From: an uncultured Pelagibacteraceae bacterium
GTDB taxonomy: Bacteria > Pseudomonadota > Alphaproteobacteria > Pelagibacterales > Pelagibacteraceae
Direction: 5' to 3'
NCBI GenBank assembly: GCA_902581795.1
Contig: CACHPL010000002.1
Coordinates: 1 to 64,000, forward strand
DNA length: 64,000 nucleotides
This document shows positions 44,240-53,081 of this stretch, in pieces (the stretch's first letter is position 1; every line of letters starts with the position of its first letter). The notes under the pieces are model-generated. The model made no database searches and was not told the origin of the DNA. It was given only the letters and a program-made list of their open reading frames with translations. The position numbers were made by a program, and so were the translations under genes.

Positions 44240-44443
44240 TTATGATCTCTTTAAGTTTATCGCTTTTAATTTACCTTTTTCTTCTTGTATTTCAAATTGT
44301 ATTTTTTGGTTTTCTTTTAAAGTTCTAAGCTTTGATTTTTCAAGTGCAGAAACATGTAAAAAAATATCTTTTTGTGTATCTTCTTGCGTTATAAATCCAT
44401 ACCCTTTTTTTGCATTAAACCACTTAACCTTTCCTGAAGGCAT
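44240..44443 (-). CDS. Cold-shock-domain protein
   Basis: 67 residues, one OB fold. The RNA-binding motifs are KGYGFIT (RNP1) and DIFLHVSALE (RNP2). It opens SGKVKWFNAKKGYG, typical of CspA-type chaperones. AAGGAG lies 9 bases before the ATG. It lies between rpsU (29-base gap) and tRNA-fMet on the same strand, and it may melt secondary structure in mRNA. Confidence 0.93.
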   Translation of the reverse strand: MPSGKVKWFNAKKGYGFITQEDTQKDIFLHVSALEKSKLRTLKENQKIQFEIQEEKGKLKAINLKRS

Positions 44444-44472
44444 AAAATTTCTCCTTATAAATTAAATAGGGA

Positions 44473-44667
44473 TTACAATCTATTTCTTAGACGTTGAAAC
44501 TTTTTAACTCTTTTAAGATTTTCAAGTTTTATTCTTTTCTTTTTTTCTGAAGGCTTTTCGTAATTACTTTTCATCTTTATTATTTTAAAAAAACCTTCTT
44601 TTTGAAGTTTTCTCTTAAGAACTCTTATAGCTTGCTCTACATTATTATCTTTAACGTCTATTTTAAT
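44473..44667 (-). CDS. rpsU: 30S ribosomal protein S21 with an apparent ATT start codon
   Basis: 64 residues: (M)KIDVKDNNVEQAIRVLKRK, then EG FFKIIKM..NYEKPSEKK and a basic tail, all clear S21 hallmarks. Upstream of DNNVEQA no ATG, GTG or TTG occurs in frame before the TGA stop. The candidate start is ATT at 44667, 4 bases after a perfect AGGAGG (44672-44677); ATA two codons later is less likely by homology. AUU starts are known in infC for IF3 feedback control. Confidence 0.85.
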   Translation of the reverse strand: MKIDVKDNNVEQAIRVLKRKLQKEGFFKIIKMKSNYEKPSEKKKRIKLENLKRVKKFQRLRNRL

Positions 44668-44727
44668 AAATCCTCCTAAATTTCAGAGAGTAGTTATCAC
44701 GATGAATTGATATTGTCTATATGTGAT

Positions 44728-45219
44728 TTAATAAGGTCTTTTCGGAATATTGCTTTCAAATTCAGATCTATATTTTTTTAGTTTTTCTTTAATTTTTGGA
44801 TATTTACGACTTAAAATGGCGACAGCAAACAAAGCTGAATTCTTAGCTCCGGCTTTTCCAATAGCCAATGTTGCAACTGGTACACCAGCTGGCATCTGTA
44901 CAGTCGAATAAAGACTGTCCACGCCATTTGTTACACTCGGCATTGGCACGCCTAGAACAGGTATAGTTGTTAAAGCAGCTGTGACACCTGCCAAATGTGC
45001 CGCCCCTCCAGCTGCTGCAATAATTACTTCGTAATCTTTTTTTTCTGCCTCAGCTATAAATCTCTCTAGTCTTTTTGGAGTTCTGTGAGCAGATATTACT
45101 CTTACATCATCATTAATTCCAAATTCTTTCAACATTTCACTACAGTGTTCCATAACACCTTTCCAATCAGATTTACTACCCATAATTATTCCAACTGTTG
45201 GTTCTTTATTGACCTTCAT
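44728..45219 (-). CDS. purE: N5-carboxyaminoimidazole ribonucleotide mutase
   Basis: 163 residues, full length. IIMGSKSDW, SAHRTPKRL, AAAGGAAHLAGV and the GVPMPS loop are the substrate-phosphate and mutase sites. It moves the carboxyl group in de novo purine synthesis. The start overlaps the TrcR gene end by 14 bases. purK, its usual partner, is not in the window. Confidence 0.95.
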   Translation of the reverse strand: MKVNKEPTVGIIMGSKSDWKGVMEHCSEMLKEFGINDDVRVISAHRTPKRLERFIAEAEKKDYEVIIAAAGGAAHLAGVTAALTTIPVLGVPMPSVTNGVDSLYSTVQMPAGVPVATLAIGKAGAKNSALFAVAILSRKYPKIKEKLKKYRSEFESNIPKRPY

Positions 45220-45823
45220 TAGAAGCCTCCACCTTATTCTCTTCTTTTTTTTCCTCTTTTTTTTCTTCTTTCTCTTTTAATTTTTTTTCTCTTTTAATTC
45301 TTCTATCGGCTTTCTCCAACGCTTTTTCGAATTGTAATTGACTACACAATCCAAGAATCACAGGGTCCCTTGGTGTCAAATTTGACAAATTCCAAAATGT
45401 TCTATTCCTAACTAAAGAAACAGTTCCTTTAGTGCTTCCAACTAATTTTGCAATTTGACCATCGGAAAGTTTAGAAAAATTTTTGATTAACCACAGAACA
45501 GAGTCAGGCCTGTCCTTTCGTTTTGATATCGGTGTGTATTTTACTTTTTTTCTTTCTTTAGAAACTACAACATCTTCATTATTTTTAATTAGTTTTAAAA
45601 ATCTTGAATTATCTTTTGAACAAAGATCAATTTCTTCACGTGTTAATTGACCAGCAAGAATAGGATTATAAGCTTTTATTCCTTTTGCCACATCTCCATC
45701 GGCAATTCCTTTTACTTCAAGTTCGTGAAGTTTGCAGAAATTTGCTATTTGCTTAAAGCTCAAAGTCGTATTTTCTACTAACCAAACAGCCGTGGCTTTT
45801 GGCATAAATGGACCGTTTGACAT
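45206..45823 (-). CDS. trcR: DUF1013 cell-cycle transcriptional regulator (TrcR-like)
   Basis: 205 residues; MPKATAVWLVENTTLSFKQI and ELEVKGIADGD match the alphaproteobacterial DUF1013 family. A central helix-turn-helix-like segment is around LSDGQIAKLVGSTKGTV. The C-terminal 30 residues are a charged K/E tail (KEKEEKKEEKKEENKVE) of low complexity. In Caulobacter the homologue tunes cell-cycle genes with RNA polymerase. Overlap with purE suggests co-transcription. Confidence 0.85.
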   Translation of the reverse strand: MSNGPFMPKATAVWLVENTTLSFKQIANFCKLHELEVKGIADGDVAKGIKAYNPILAGQLTREEIDLCSKDNSRFLKLIKNNEDVVVSKERKKVKYTPISKRKDRPDSVLWLIKNFSKLSDGQIAKLVGSTKGTVSLVRNRTFWNLSNLTPRDPVILGLCSQLQFEKALEKADRRIKREKKLKEKEEKKEEKKEENKVEASNEGQ

Positions 45824-45826
45824 AAT

Positions 45827-46054
45827 TTAATTTTTCTTTGCTCTTAAGTTGCTAAATTTTTTGTTGTACTTACTTACTCGCCCTTTATCTAAAATTTTTT
45901 GAGTTCCACCTGTCCAAGCAGAGTGTGATTTTGGATCGATATCAAGCTTTAATGTATCGCCTTCTTTACCCCATGTAGACATGGTTTCAAAGTTCGTACC
46001 GTCCGTCATAACCACTTTAATTTTGTGATAATTTGGGTGAATTTTTTTCTTCAT
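45827..46054 (-). CDS. rpmE: 50S ribosomal protein L31, zinc-free type
   Basis: 75 residues: [18 protein letters not shown], then [17 protein letters not shown], a clear L31. It lacks the CxxC pair of zinc-type L31, as is usual in alphaproteobacteria. It is 3 bases upstream of trcR on the same strand, so the two are probably co-transcribed. Confidence 0.95.
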   Translation of the reverse strand: MKKKIHPNYHKIKVVMTDGTNFETMSTWGKEGDTLKLDIDPKSHSAWTGGTQKILDKGRVSKYNKKFSNLRAKKN

Positions 46055-46097
46055 TTAAAAACTTTTATAATAATATTATTAATAGCTCAATAAAATT

Positions 46098-46877
46098 TTA
46101 CATTAAATTATATAATTCTTTATGAATTTTTGAATTAGTAGCTACAATATCAAGCTTATCTTTATTAAATCCTTCTTCTTTAATGTTTTCTATAAACCCC
46201 CCCGACTCCTTCACTAGAATTATACCAGCTGCTATGTCCCAGTAGTTCAGCTCTTTTTGCCAGTAACCATCATATCGACCTGCAGCAACATATGCGAGAT
46301 CTAATGCTGCACTACCAGATTTTCTAATATGTGAGTTAGTTTTCATAGATATTTTTTTGTATTCCTCAAGTATTACCTCTTTATTTTTACTTGTAGATTT
46401 TGGTCCACCGGTCACGAGACATGCGGTTTGAAGATTTGACTTATTTGAAACTCTTAACCTTGAATTATTTAAATATGCCCCAGAACCTTTTTGCGCTGAA
46501 AACATTTCATTTTTAATGGGATCATATATTATACCAGATATTATCTCGTCATTTTCTTCATAAGCAATAGATATAGCAAAGTGAGGTAGGCCATTAAGGA
46601 AATTAAAAGTGCCATCAATAGGATCAATTATCCATCTTTTATTCTCAACTTTACCTTTTATTATGCCTGATTCTTCAGTTAAAAATGAATATTCAGATTT
46701 TTCAAGTTCGCCAATAATTATTTTTTCAACACGCTTGTCAGAAGCTGTAACGAAGTCTCCAGGAGCTTTTTCTGAAACCTGTAATTTTTCAATCTCTCCA
46801 AAATCCCTTATAAGACTTTTTGATGCTTTCCGACAAGCATTATACATCAAATTAAATTGTGAAGAATTTATTTTCAT
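46098..46877 (-). CDS. suhB: Inositol monophosphatase-family protein (SuhB-like)
   Basis: 259 residues with the metal sites WIIDPIDGTFNF (D-P-x-D-G-T), FLTEESG and the C-terminal YWDIAAGIILV. SuhB-type proteins hydrolyse sugar and inositol phosphates and bind RNA polymerase in ribosomal antitermination. It directly overlaps efp by one base. Substrate not certain, as the family also includes CysQ-like enzymes. Confidence 0.85.
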   Translation of the reverse strand: MKINSSQFNLMYNACRKASKSLIRDFGEIEKLQVSEKAPGDFVTASDKRVEKIIIGELEKSEYSFLTEESGIIKGKVENKRWIIDPIDGTFNFLNGLPHFAISIAYEENDEIISGIIYDPIKNEMFSAQKGSGAYLNNSRLRVSNKSNLQTACLVTGGPKSTSKNKEVILEEYKKISMKTNSHIRKSGSAALDLAYVAAGRYDGYWQKELNYWDIAAGIILVKESGGFIENIKEEGFNKDKLDIVATNSKIHKELYNLM

Positions 46878-47440
46878 TAGTTTATTTTTTTCACATATTC
46901 AAGAGTTCTTGTATCTAGTATTATTTTATTACCCTCTTCTACAAAAGGAGGAACCATTATATCTAATCCATTTTTGAGTTTTGCAGGCTTATAAGATGAG
47001 GCTGCAGTTTGACCCTTAACCGTTCCTTCTGTGCTTTCAATTTCACACTCTATATTTGTTGGCAAATCAACGAAAAGAGGCTTTTCCTCAAGGAAAGATA
47101 TTGTGACTTTTAAATTTTCACTTAAAAGTTTTAATTTATCTCCTAATATCTCTTTTTTTAGAGAAATCTGCTCAAAACTTTCTGGATCCATAAAAAAACA
47201 TCCAGAGTCATCAGAATATAAAAAACTAAATTCTTTTTCTTCGAGCTGAGCTCTCTCAACACTTTCACTTGACCTAAATCTTTGGTTTAGCTTTGTACCT
47301 TTAGTGATACTTTTTAATTCTAATTGATTAAAGGCTCCTCCTTTTCCAGGTTTAACATGTTGAGCTTTCAGAACAGTCCAATAGTCTTTATTAAACTCTA
47401 TTATCATTCCAGGCTTAATTTCATTTCCTTGTATTTTCAT
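46877..47440 (-). CDS. efp: Translation elongation factor P
   Basis: 187 residues, full length. Domain I carries the tip loop KPGKGGAFNQ, whose lysine reaches the peptidyl-transferase centre and may be modified. EKPLFVDLP follows, with the C-terminal IMVPPFVEEGNKIILDTRT. It relieves stalling at polyproline stretches. The gene shares one base with suhB. Confidence 0.95.
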   Translation of the reverse strand: MKIQGNEIKPGMIIEFNKDYWTVLKAQHVKPGKGGAFNQLELKSITKGTKLNQRFRSSESVERAQLEEKEFSFLYSDDSGCFFMDPESFEQISLKKEILGDKLKLLSENLKVTISFLEEKPLFVDLPTNIECEIESTEGTVKGQTAASSYKPAKLKNGLDIMVPPFVEEGNKIILDTRTLEYVKKIN

Positions 47441-48046
47441 TTAATTAAATTTTTTAATTGCTTTTCTTGGTTTTAATCGTGGGTTATTCCAAATATAACT
47501 TGATATTGCAAGATAATTTACTCCTAATTTTCTTAAACTTTTATAATTCCTATTATCAACACCTCCAATTCCAACGATTGGCAAACTAGTTTTTTGTTTT
47601 GTCCATTTAACTAAACTTTTTTGAGCTTTCTTTGCATTGGGTTTTAGTTTTGATTTAAAGAAAGATCCTATTGCAATATAGTTTGGTTTTTGCTTAATCG
47701 CATTTATAATTAATCTTTTTGATCCATGACAAGTAATGCCTATAACTTTATTTTTTTTTAATAACTTTCTCGCATTTTTTATCGATCCATCTGATTGCCC
47801 AAGATGACACCCGTCAGCATTAACTTTCTTTGCGACTTGGGCATAATCGTTAATTATAAATTTTACTTTAAATTTTTTTGTAATTTTTTTAATTTTCTTA
47901 GCGATTTTAATTAATTTTGAACTTTCGTATTTTTTAAGTCTTAATTGAAAATATTTGACTTTGCCTGAAGAAAGAACATCTTCCAAATCTTCATAGAAGT
48001 TTATATTTATTACTTTTGGCGAAATAAGATATAAAAATTTTCTCAA
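47441..48046 (-). CDS. thiE: Thiamine-phosphate synthase-like protein
   Basis: 201 residues, TIM barrel. FQLRLKKY, FIINDY, GCHLGQSD, IGITCHGS, YIAIGSFFKSKLKP and GIGGV match ThiE sites for HMP pyrophosphate and thiazole phosphate. The N-terminal IINFY and many lysines make it divergent. It sits between fba and efp, apart from other thiamine genes. A loss-tolerant, truncated thiamine pathway is typical of SAR11. Confidence 0.85.
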   Translation of the reverse strand: MRKFLYLISPKVININFYEDLEDVLSSGKVKYFQLRLKKYESSKLIKIAKKIKKITKKFKVKFIINDYAQVAKKVNADGCHLGQSDGSIKNARKLLKKNKVIGITCHGSKRLIINAIKQKPNYIAIGSFFKSKLKPNAKKAQKSLVKWTKQKTSLPIVGIGGVDNRNYKSLRKLGVNYLAISSYIWNNPRLKPRKAIKKFN

Positions 48047-48049
48047 TTT

Positions 48050-49066
48050 TTAAGCTGCAAAACTTTGCTCAAGCTTTTCATTCCATTTTGCTTCTGTAGA
48101 AGCACCATTCATCTTAGCCCTGTGATCAAAAACTTTCTGAATTTTACTTATATCGCCCATCGATTTTGCCCATGTTTTTAGAGCAGACTGTTGTAACGCC
48201 CGCCCATAAGAGAATGTAAACTTGAAAGAGGTATCGTTAATTTTATTTATTTCATTTAGATTTTTGGTTGCTTCTACCTCGCTTTGACCACCCGAAAGAA
48301 ATGCTACTCCAGGAACCTCTCTAGGCATATTTCTTTTAAGACACTCTAATGTTTTTTTTGCTATTTCTTCGCTAGTTGCTTTTTGTTTGCAGTTTACTCC
48401 TGGAAGTATCATGTTGGGTTTAAGAACCGTACCTTTAAGATTAATTTTATGAATTGAAAGCTCCCTATAACATTCTGCAAGAACCATACTAGTAACGTCG
48501 TAGCACTTATCAATTGTATGATCACCATCCATTAAAACTTCTGGCTCCACTATCGGGACCATTTTAGCTTCTTGAACTATTGCTGCGTATCTAGCTAAAG
48601 CATGCGCGTTAGATTTGATGCATTGTTCACTTGGATCTTTTGAAGAAATAGAATACACAGCACGCCATTTTGCAAATCTTGCGCCCAACTTATAATATTC
48701 TTCCATTCTTCCTCTTAAACCATCCAAACCTTCCGTTATTTTTTCTTTGTTAGATCCAGCTAGAAGTTTTGCTCCTTTATCAACTTTAATACCTGGAATT
48801 GATCCACTTTTTTTAATTAATTCCGGTATGGGAATACCTTTACTTGAATTTTGTCTAAGTGTTTCATCGAAAAGTATTACCCCACTGATTGAAGTCTTCA
48901 TTGAATTAGAGGAAAAAAGTGTTTCTCTAAAATGAAGCCTATTTTTTTCAGTGCATTCTACATTTACACTTTTTAATCTTTTTTCCATTGTTCCGGTGCT
49001 TTCATCAGCTGCAAGTATTCCTTTGCCTTTGGCTACCATTTGTTTTGCTATATCTTCTATATTCAT
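48050..49066 (-). CDS. fba: Class I fructose-bisphosphate aldolase
   Basis: 338 residues. ILAADESTGTMEKRL starts the barrel, KWRAVYSI and VLKPNMILPG carry the lysines of the class I active site, and FLSGGQSEVEAT follows. It is the metal-free class, in contrast to the zinc class II of many bacteria. It stands beside pgk and tkt and gives the triose end of glycolysis/gluconeogenesis. Confidence 0.93.
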   Translation of the reverse strand: MNIEDIAKQMVAKGKGILAADESTGTMEKRLKSVNVECTEKNRLHFRETLFSSNSMKTSISGVILFDETLRQNSSKGIPIPELIKKSGSIPGIKVDKGAKLLAGSNKEKITEGLDGLRGRMEEYYKLGARFAKWRAVYSISSKDPSEQCIKSNAHALARYAAIVQEAKMVPIVEPEVLMDGDHTIDKCYDVTSMVLAECYRELSIHKINLKGTVLKPNMILPGVNCKQKATSEEIAKKTLECLKRNMPREVPGVAFLSGGQSEVEATKNLNEINKINDTSFKFTFSYGRALQQSALKTWAKSMGDISKIQKVFDHRAKMNGASTEAKWNEKLEQSFAA

Positions 49067-49072
49067 GTGAAT

Positions 49073-50266
49073 TTAATTCTTTTTTAATACTTTTATACCA
49101 GGGAGCTCTTTACCTTCAAGAGATTCAAGAAATGCACCTCCAGCTGTTGATAAATGTGTAAAAAGCTTTTCTAGCCCAGTATTTTTAATTGCAGCAATGG
49201 TATCTCCACCACCAACGATTGATATTAATGACTTAGATTTTGTATTTTCAGCAATTTTTTTTGCAATTGACAATGAACCAGTTGAAAAATTTTTATTTTC
49301 GTAATAACCAGCTGGACCATTCCAAAATACTGTATTTGAATTATCTATAGTTTTATTTATTAAATCTATTGTTTTTTTTCCAATATCCAAGATCATATCT
49401 TTTGAACCTACCTCTTTTAAAGACTTATATGTTGGCTCACCATTTGTTTTTGTGGAGGTTACACAATCCAAAGGAATTATAATTTTACATTGATTTTTTT
49501 CAGCAAATTCTATTATTTTTTTAACAGTTTTATCAGAGCCTCCCTCAATTAACGACGAACCAACATTCATTCCTTTGAATTTAATAAAGTTATTTGCCAT
49601 TGCACCTACAACGATAAGATTTTCTACTTTTTCAGACAAACTTAACAAAATTTCTATTTTAGTCGATACTTTTGAACCACCAATTATACAACTGACAGGT
49701 TTTTTTTTATTTTTAGTAATTAGGTTTATTGACTCAATTTCTTTTTCTAGTGTTGGACCTCCATAACTGTCAATAAATTTTGTTATTTTATTTATTGATG
49801 CTTGTTTTCTGTGTGAACAAGAAAATGCTTCGTTTATATAAATATCTCCTAGTTTTGAGAGATTTAAGGCAAAAATTTCGTCGTCTTTTTCTTCCTCAGG
49901 AAAAAAACGAGTATTTTCAAATAGAATAACATCACCAGGATTTAAATTTTTAGTGGCATCAATAGCCTGTTTATCAATATTTTTTTTATAAAAATATACT
50001 TTGCCATTTAAATTTTTTTCTAAATATTCAAATACTGGCTTAAGTGATAAATCTAAAACAACTTTTCCCTTCGGTCTCCCTAGATGCGAAAGTAGTATAA
50101 CTTTAGCTTTATTTTTTATTAGTTCGTTTAAAAAAGGTTCAACAATCTTAATTCTAGTGTTGTCTTCTACTTTTGAGTTTTTAATCGGCACATTCAAGTC
50201 TAGTCTTACAATTATACGTTTGCCATGGATTGAATTATTACTATTGAAAATTTTTAAATCAGACAT
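49073..50266 (-). CDS. pgk: Phosphoglycerate kinase
   Basis: 397 residues, full length. RIIVRLDLNVP, HLGRPKG, INEAFSCSHRKQAS, then GGSKVSTK and VSIVGGGDTIAAI for the nucleotide. The usual GPMG loop reads WNGPAGYYE. It makes ATP from 1,3-bisphosphoglycerate, the same metabolite that FkbH uses. 6 bases separate it from fba. Confidence 0.95.
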   Translation of the reverse strand: MSDLKIFNSNNSIHGKRIIVRLDLNVPIKNSKVEDNTRIKIVEPFLNELIKNKAKVILLSHLGRPKGKVVLDLSLKPVFEYLEKNLNGKVYFYKKNIDKQAIDATKNLNPGDVILFENTRFFPEEEKDDEIFALNLSKLGDIYINEAFSCSHRKQASINKITKFIDSYGGPTLEKEIESINLITKNKKKPVSCIIGGSKVSTKIEILLSLSEKVENLIVVGAMANNFIKFKGMNVGSSLIEGGSDKTVKKIIEFAEKNQCKIIIPLDCVTSTKTNGEPTYKSLKEVGSKDMILDIGKKTIDLINKTIDNSNTVFWNGPAGYYENKNFSTGSLSIAKKIAENTKSKSLISIVGGGDTIAAIKNTGLEKLFTHLSTAGGAFLESLEGKELPGIKVLKKN

Positions 50267-50274
50267 TTGTCTAA

Positions 50275-52257
50275 TTATTTCTTAACCTTTGTTTTAATTA
50301 TCTTAACTATCTCGTCACTTGTGAGATTAAACAAATTATAAATTTCTTTGTAAGGAGCACTTTTTCCAAATGTGGACATTCCGAGCGCAACACCATTCTT
50401 TCCAACTATACTTTTCCAACCAGATTGGCTTGAAGCTTCAATTGAAACTTTTAAAATATTTTCTCCAATAATTTCATTTTTGTATTCCTCTGTTTGATTT
50501 TGGAATATATCAAGACAAGGAACAGAAATAACTTTAGATTGTATATTTAAGGCTAGAAGTTTTTCTTGCGCGTCTAAAGCAATTTCAACTTCGGATCCTG
50601 ATGCAATTAATGATGCATCGGGATTATCTGAAGTTTGCTTGAGTATATAAGCTCCTTTTAGACATTTGTTTTCTCCAGATTTATGTTCACTTACATAAGG
50701 TAGTTTTTGTCTAGACAAAACTATTGCACTTGGGTTGTTTTTACTTTTTAATGATATTTCCCAACATTCAAGTGTCTCATTAATATCTGCTGGTCTAAAT
50801 ACATTTAAATTTGGTATTGCCCTTAAATGCTCTAAGTGTTCAATTGGTTGATGGGTAGGTCCATCTTCTCCAAGGCCAATCGAGTCATGTGAAAAAACAT
50901 AAATTACACGCAGTTTCATTAGAGCAGATAATCTCATAGATGGTTTTAGGTAATCGGAGAAAATAAGAAAAGTCCCACCGAATGGTATCAATCCTCCGTA
51001 TAAAGCAAGACCATTCATGATGCCTGCCATTGCATGCTCTCTAACTCCATAATGAATATAATTTCCAGAAAAATTTTTTGCAGTAATGATTTTTGAGTTT
51101 TCAGTCATGGTATTATTCGATCCACTAAGGTCTGCGGAGCCTCCAATAAGTTCTGGTAGCGTAATTGATATACTTTTAATAACTGAAGATGAACATTGTC
51201 TTGTAGCCATTTTTGGCTTTGTTTGAAAAAACTTCAGTTTTTCATCTCCAAATATTTTATCTAATGTTACTGGTAGTTCACCTTTAATTAATCTTTCGTA
51301 TTCTTCTTTTATTTTATTATTTTTTTTTTTTAAAATTTTATTCCATTCCTGCTCTAAGTCTTCTCCCTTGCTTCCGATTTCTCTCCAAGCATCCATTATA
51401 TTATCAGGAATGTTAAATGGCTCATGTTTCCATTTAAGTCTTTTTCTTACTAATTTTATTTCATTATCTCCTAGGGGCGCTCCATGTGACGAAGCTTTTC
51501 CAGATTTATTTGGCGAACCAAAACCTATTATAGTTTTACAAGAAATTATAGAAGGTTTTTTTGATTTAAATGTTTTTTTTATAGCATTAGAAATTTGATT
51601 TAAACTGTGCCCATTAATTTCTTGAAAAGACCAGCCATAACTTTCAAACCTTTTTTTATAATTGTCAGATACACTCAAAGAAGTTGGACCGTCTATAGAA
51701 ATTTTATTATTATCAAAGAAAACTATTAAATTTTTTAAATTTAAATGCCCCGCTAAACTCATTGCTTCATGACTAATTCCCTCCATCAGATCGCCATCAC
51801 TAGCTATTACATAAGTTTTATTGTTAATTAAATCTGAGCCAAATCTTTTTTTTAAAACTTCCTGTGCAATTGCCATACCAACAGAATTAGCCAAACCTTG
51901 ACCCAAAGGTCCGGTTGTAGTCTCAATACCTGAGCCATTTTCATATTCTGGGTGACCAGCACAAATAGAGTTTAATTGTCTAAAATTTTTTATATCTTCT
52001 AATTTTATTCTCTCATAACCAGTCAAGTAGAGCAGAGAGTATAAAAGCATTGAACCGTGTCCTGCTGATAAAATAAATCTATCTCTATTAATCCAATTTG
52101 GATTTTTGGGATTAAACCGGAGGTAGTATTTATACAAGACCGTTGCCACATCGGACATTCCCATTGGCATCCCGGGGTGACCGGAATTAGCCTTTTGCAC
52201 AGCGTCAACTGATAAAAATCTCAATGCATTTGATAAATCTTTTATTTTTGGATCCAC
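50275..52257 (-). CDS. tkt: Transketolase
   Basis: 660 residues, full length. Start GTG at 52257. The thiamine diphosphate site is GDGDLMEGISHEA-like (SDGDLMEGISHE). GAPLGDNE, GGSADLSGSNNT and SHDSIGLGEDGPTHQPIEHL complete the layout. It links the pentose phosphates to glycolysis. It is the first gene of a - strand tkt-pgk-fba-thiE-efp run. Confidence 0.95.
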   Translation of the reverse strand: MDPKIKDLSNALRFLSVDAVQKANSGHPGMPMGMSDVATVLYKYYLRFNPKNPNWINRDRFILSAGHGSMLLYSLLYLTGYERIKLEDIKNFRQLNSICAGHPEYENGSGIETTTGPLGQGLANSVGMAIAQEVLKKRFGSDLINNKTYVIASDGDLMEGISHEAMSLAGHLNLKNLIVFFDNNKISIDGPTSLSVSDNYKKRFESYGWSFQEINGHSLNQISNAIKKTFKSKKPSIISCKTIIGFGSPNKSGKASSHGAPLGDNEIKLVRKRLKWKHEPFNIPDNIMDAWREIGSKGEDLEQEWNKILKKKNNKIKEEYERLIKGELPVTLDKIFGDEKLKFFQTKPKMATRQCSSSVIKSISITLPELIGGSADLSGSNNTMTENSKIITAKNFSGNYIHYGVREHAMAGIMNGLALYGGLIPFGGTFLIFSDYLKPSMRLSALMKLRVIYVFSHDSIGLGEDGPTHQPIEHLEHLRAIPNLNVFRPADINETLECWEISLKSKNNPSAIVLSRQKLPYVSEHKSGENKCLKGAYILKQTSDNPDASLIASGSEVEIALDAQEKLLALNIQSKVISVPCLDIFQNQTEEYKNEIIGENILKVSIEASSQSGWKSIVGKNGVALGMSTFGKSAPYKEIYNLFNLTSDEIVKIIKTKVKK

Positions 52258-52267
52258 TTATAAATTA

Positions 52268-52310
52268 CCTATATAGACTTCAATTAATGATATCAATAAT
52301 ATGATATAAT
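52268..52310. promoter_or_regulatory. Divergent promoter candidates between tkt and the DUF4164 gene
   Basis: A perfect TATAAT (52305-52310) points to the + gene but lacks a good -35. On - a TTGATA (52291-52296) is 17 bases from TATAGG (52268-52273). Both imply very short leaders of under ten bases. The 66-base gap has to serve both genes, so promoters must lie here or inside the genes. Confidence 0.3.
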
Positions 52311-52323
52311 AAAAAAAGCTAAG

Positions 52324-52647
52324 ATGGAAAATTTATACAACAAAGAAAAAAAACTAGAGATAGTTTTAGAAAAATTAGCAAACTTAAGCAGAACACCCAA
52401 AGTTTATGCCGATCGTGTAGACGAACTTTACTTAGAAAAAAATCAATTACAAAGCGAAAAAAATGAAATTGATAGCAAATATAAGGAGTTGCTCGTTGAA
52501 TATAACAATTTAAAGGAAAGACTCAAAAAACTAGAAACTGAACATATGAGAAAGAAACAGATTCAGGAACAATTTAATCAGGACATAGACGAATTAGGCG
52601 AAGAAACCGAGTCGTTAGTGGAGGAAATAGAAAAATGGCAAATGTAA
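52324..52647 (+). CDS. DUF4164-like coiled-coil protein
   Basis: 107 residues, almost entirely heptad-like helix (LEIVLEKLANLS..., YKELLVEYNNLKERLKKLE). It has no signal or membrane segment. DUF4164 proteins precede zapA in many alphaproteobacteria. Overlap of 13 bases with zapA supports a role with the division machinery, unproven. Confidence 0.72.
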   Translation: MENLYNKEKKLEIVLEKLANLSRTPKVYADRVDELYLEKNQLQSEKNEIDSKYKELLVEYNNLKERLKKLETEHMRKKQIQEQFNQDIDELGEETESLVEEIEKWQM

Positions 52648-53081
52648 ATATTAAGTTTAATAACAAGGATTACCTGCTATCATGTGACGATGGGCAGGAA
52701 GAGGACTTAAAGAGACTTACAAAATTTCTAGATAAAAAATACTCTGATCTCCGAGAAAAACTTGGGAACATTGGAGAAAACAAGTTATTACTCATAACCA
52801 CAATTCAAGTTATTGACGAATATTTTGATTTAAAGAAAAAAGTTTTGTCTCAGAAAGAAAATTTTGAAAAATTATCTGATAAATTTAAAGAGATGAAGTC
52901 TCTAGCTATTGATTACAAGGAAGATAAAGAAACAGAGATATCCAAACTAAGCCATGAATTAGAGCGCCTTAAAACAATGGTTGAAGAAAGCAAAGGTATT
53001 TATGAGACTATGTTGGATAAGACCACAAAATCTCTAGAGGAGATAATTAAAAACACTGAAACTGACTCGAAGATTCAGTAA
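52635..53081 (+). CDS. zapA: Cell division protein ZapA
   Basis: 148 residues. NVNIKFNNKDYLLSCDDGQEEDL is the ZapA N-terminal fold, followed by LLITTIQVIDEYFDLKKK and a long coiled coil with a charged C-terminus. It cross-links FtsZ filaments. It ends directly on the fau ATG, leaving no room for a 6S RNA gene, which often lies there in other proteobacteria. Confidence 0.88.
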   Translation: MANVNIKFNNKDYLLSCDDGQEEDLKRLTKFLDKKYSDLREKLGNIGENKLLLITTIQVIDEYFDLKKKVLSQKENFEKLSDKFKEMKSLAIDYKEDKETEISKLSHELERLKTMVEESKGIYETMLDKTTKSLEEIIKNTETDSKIQ

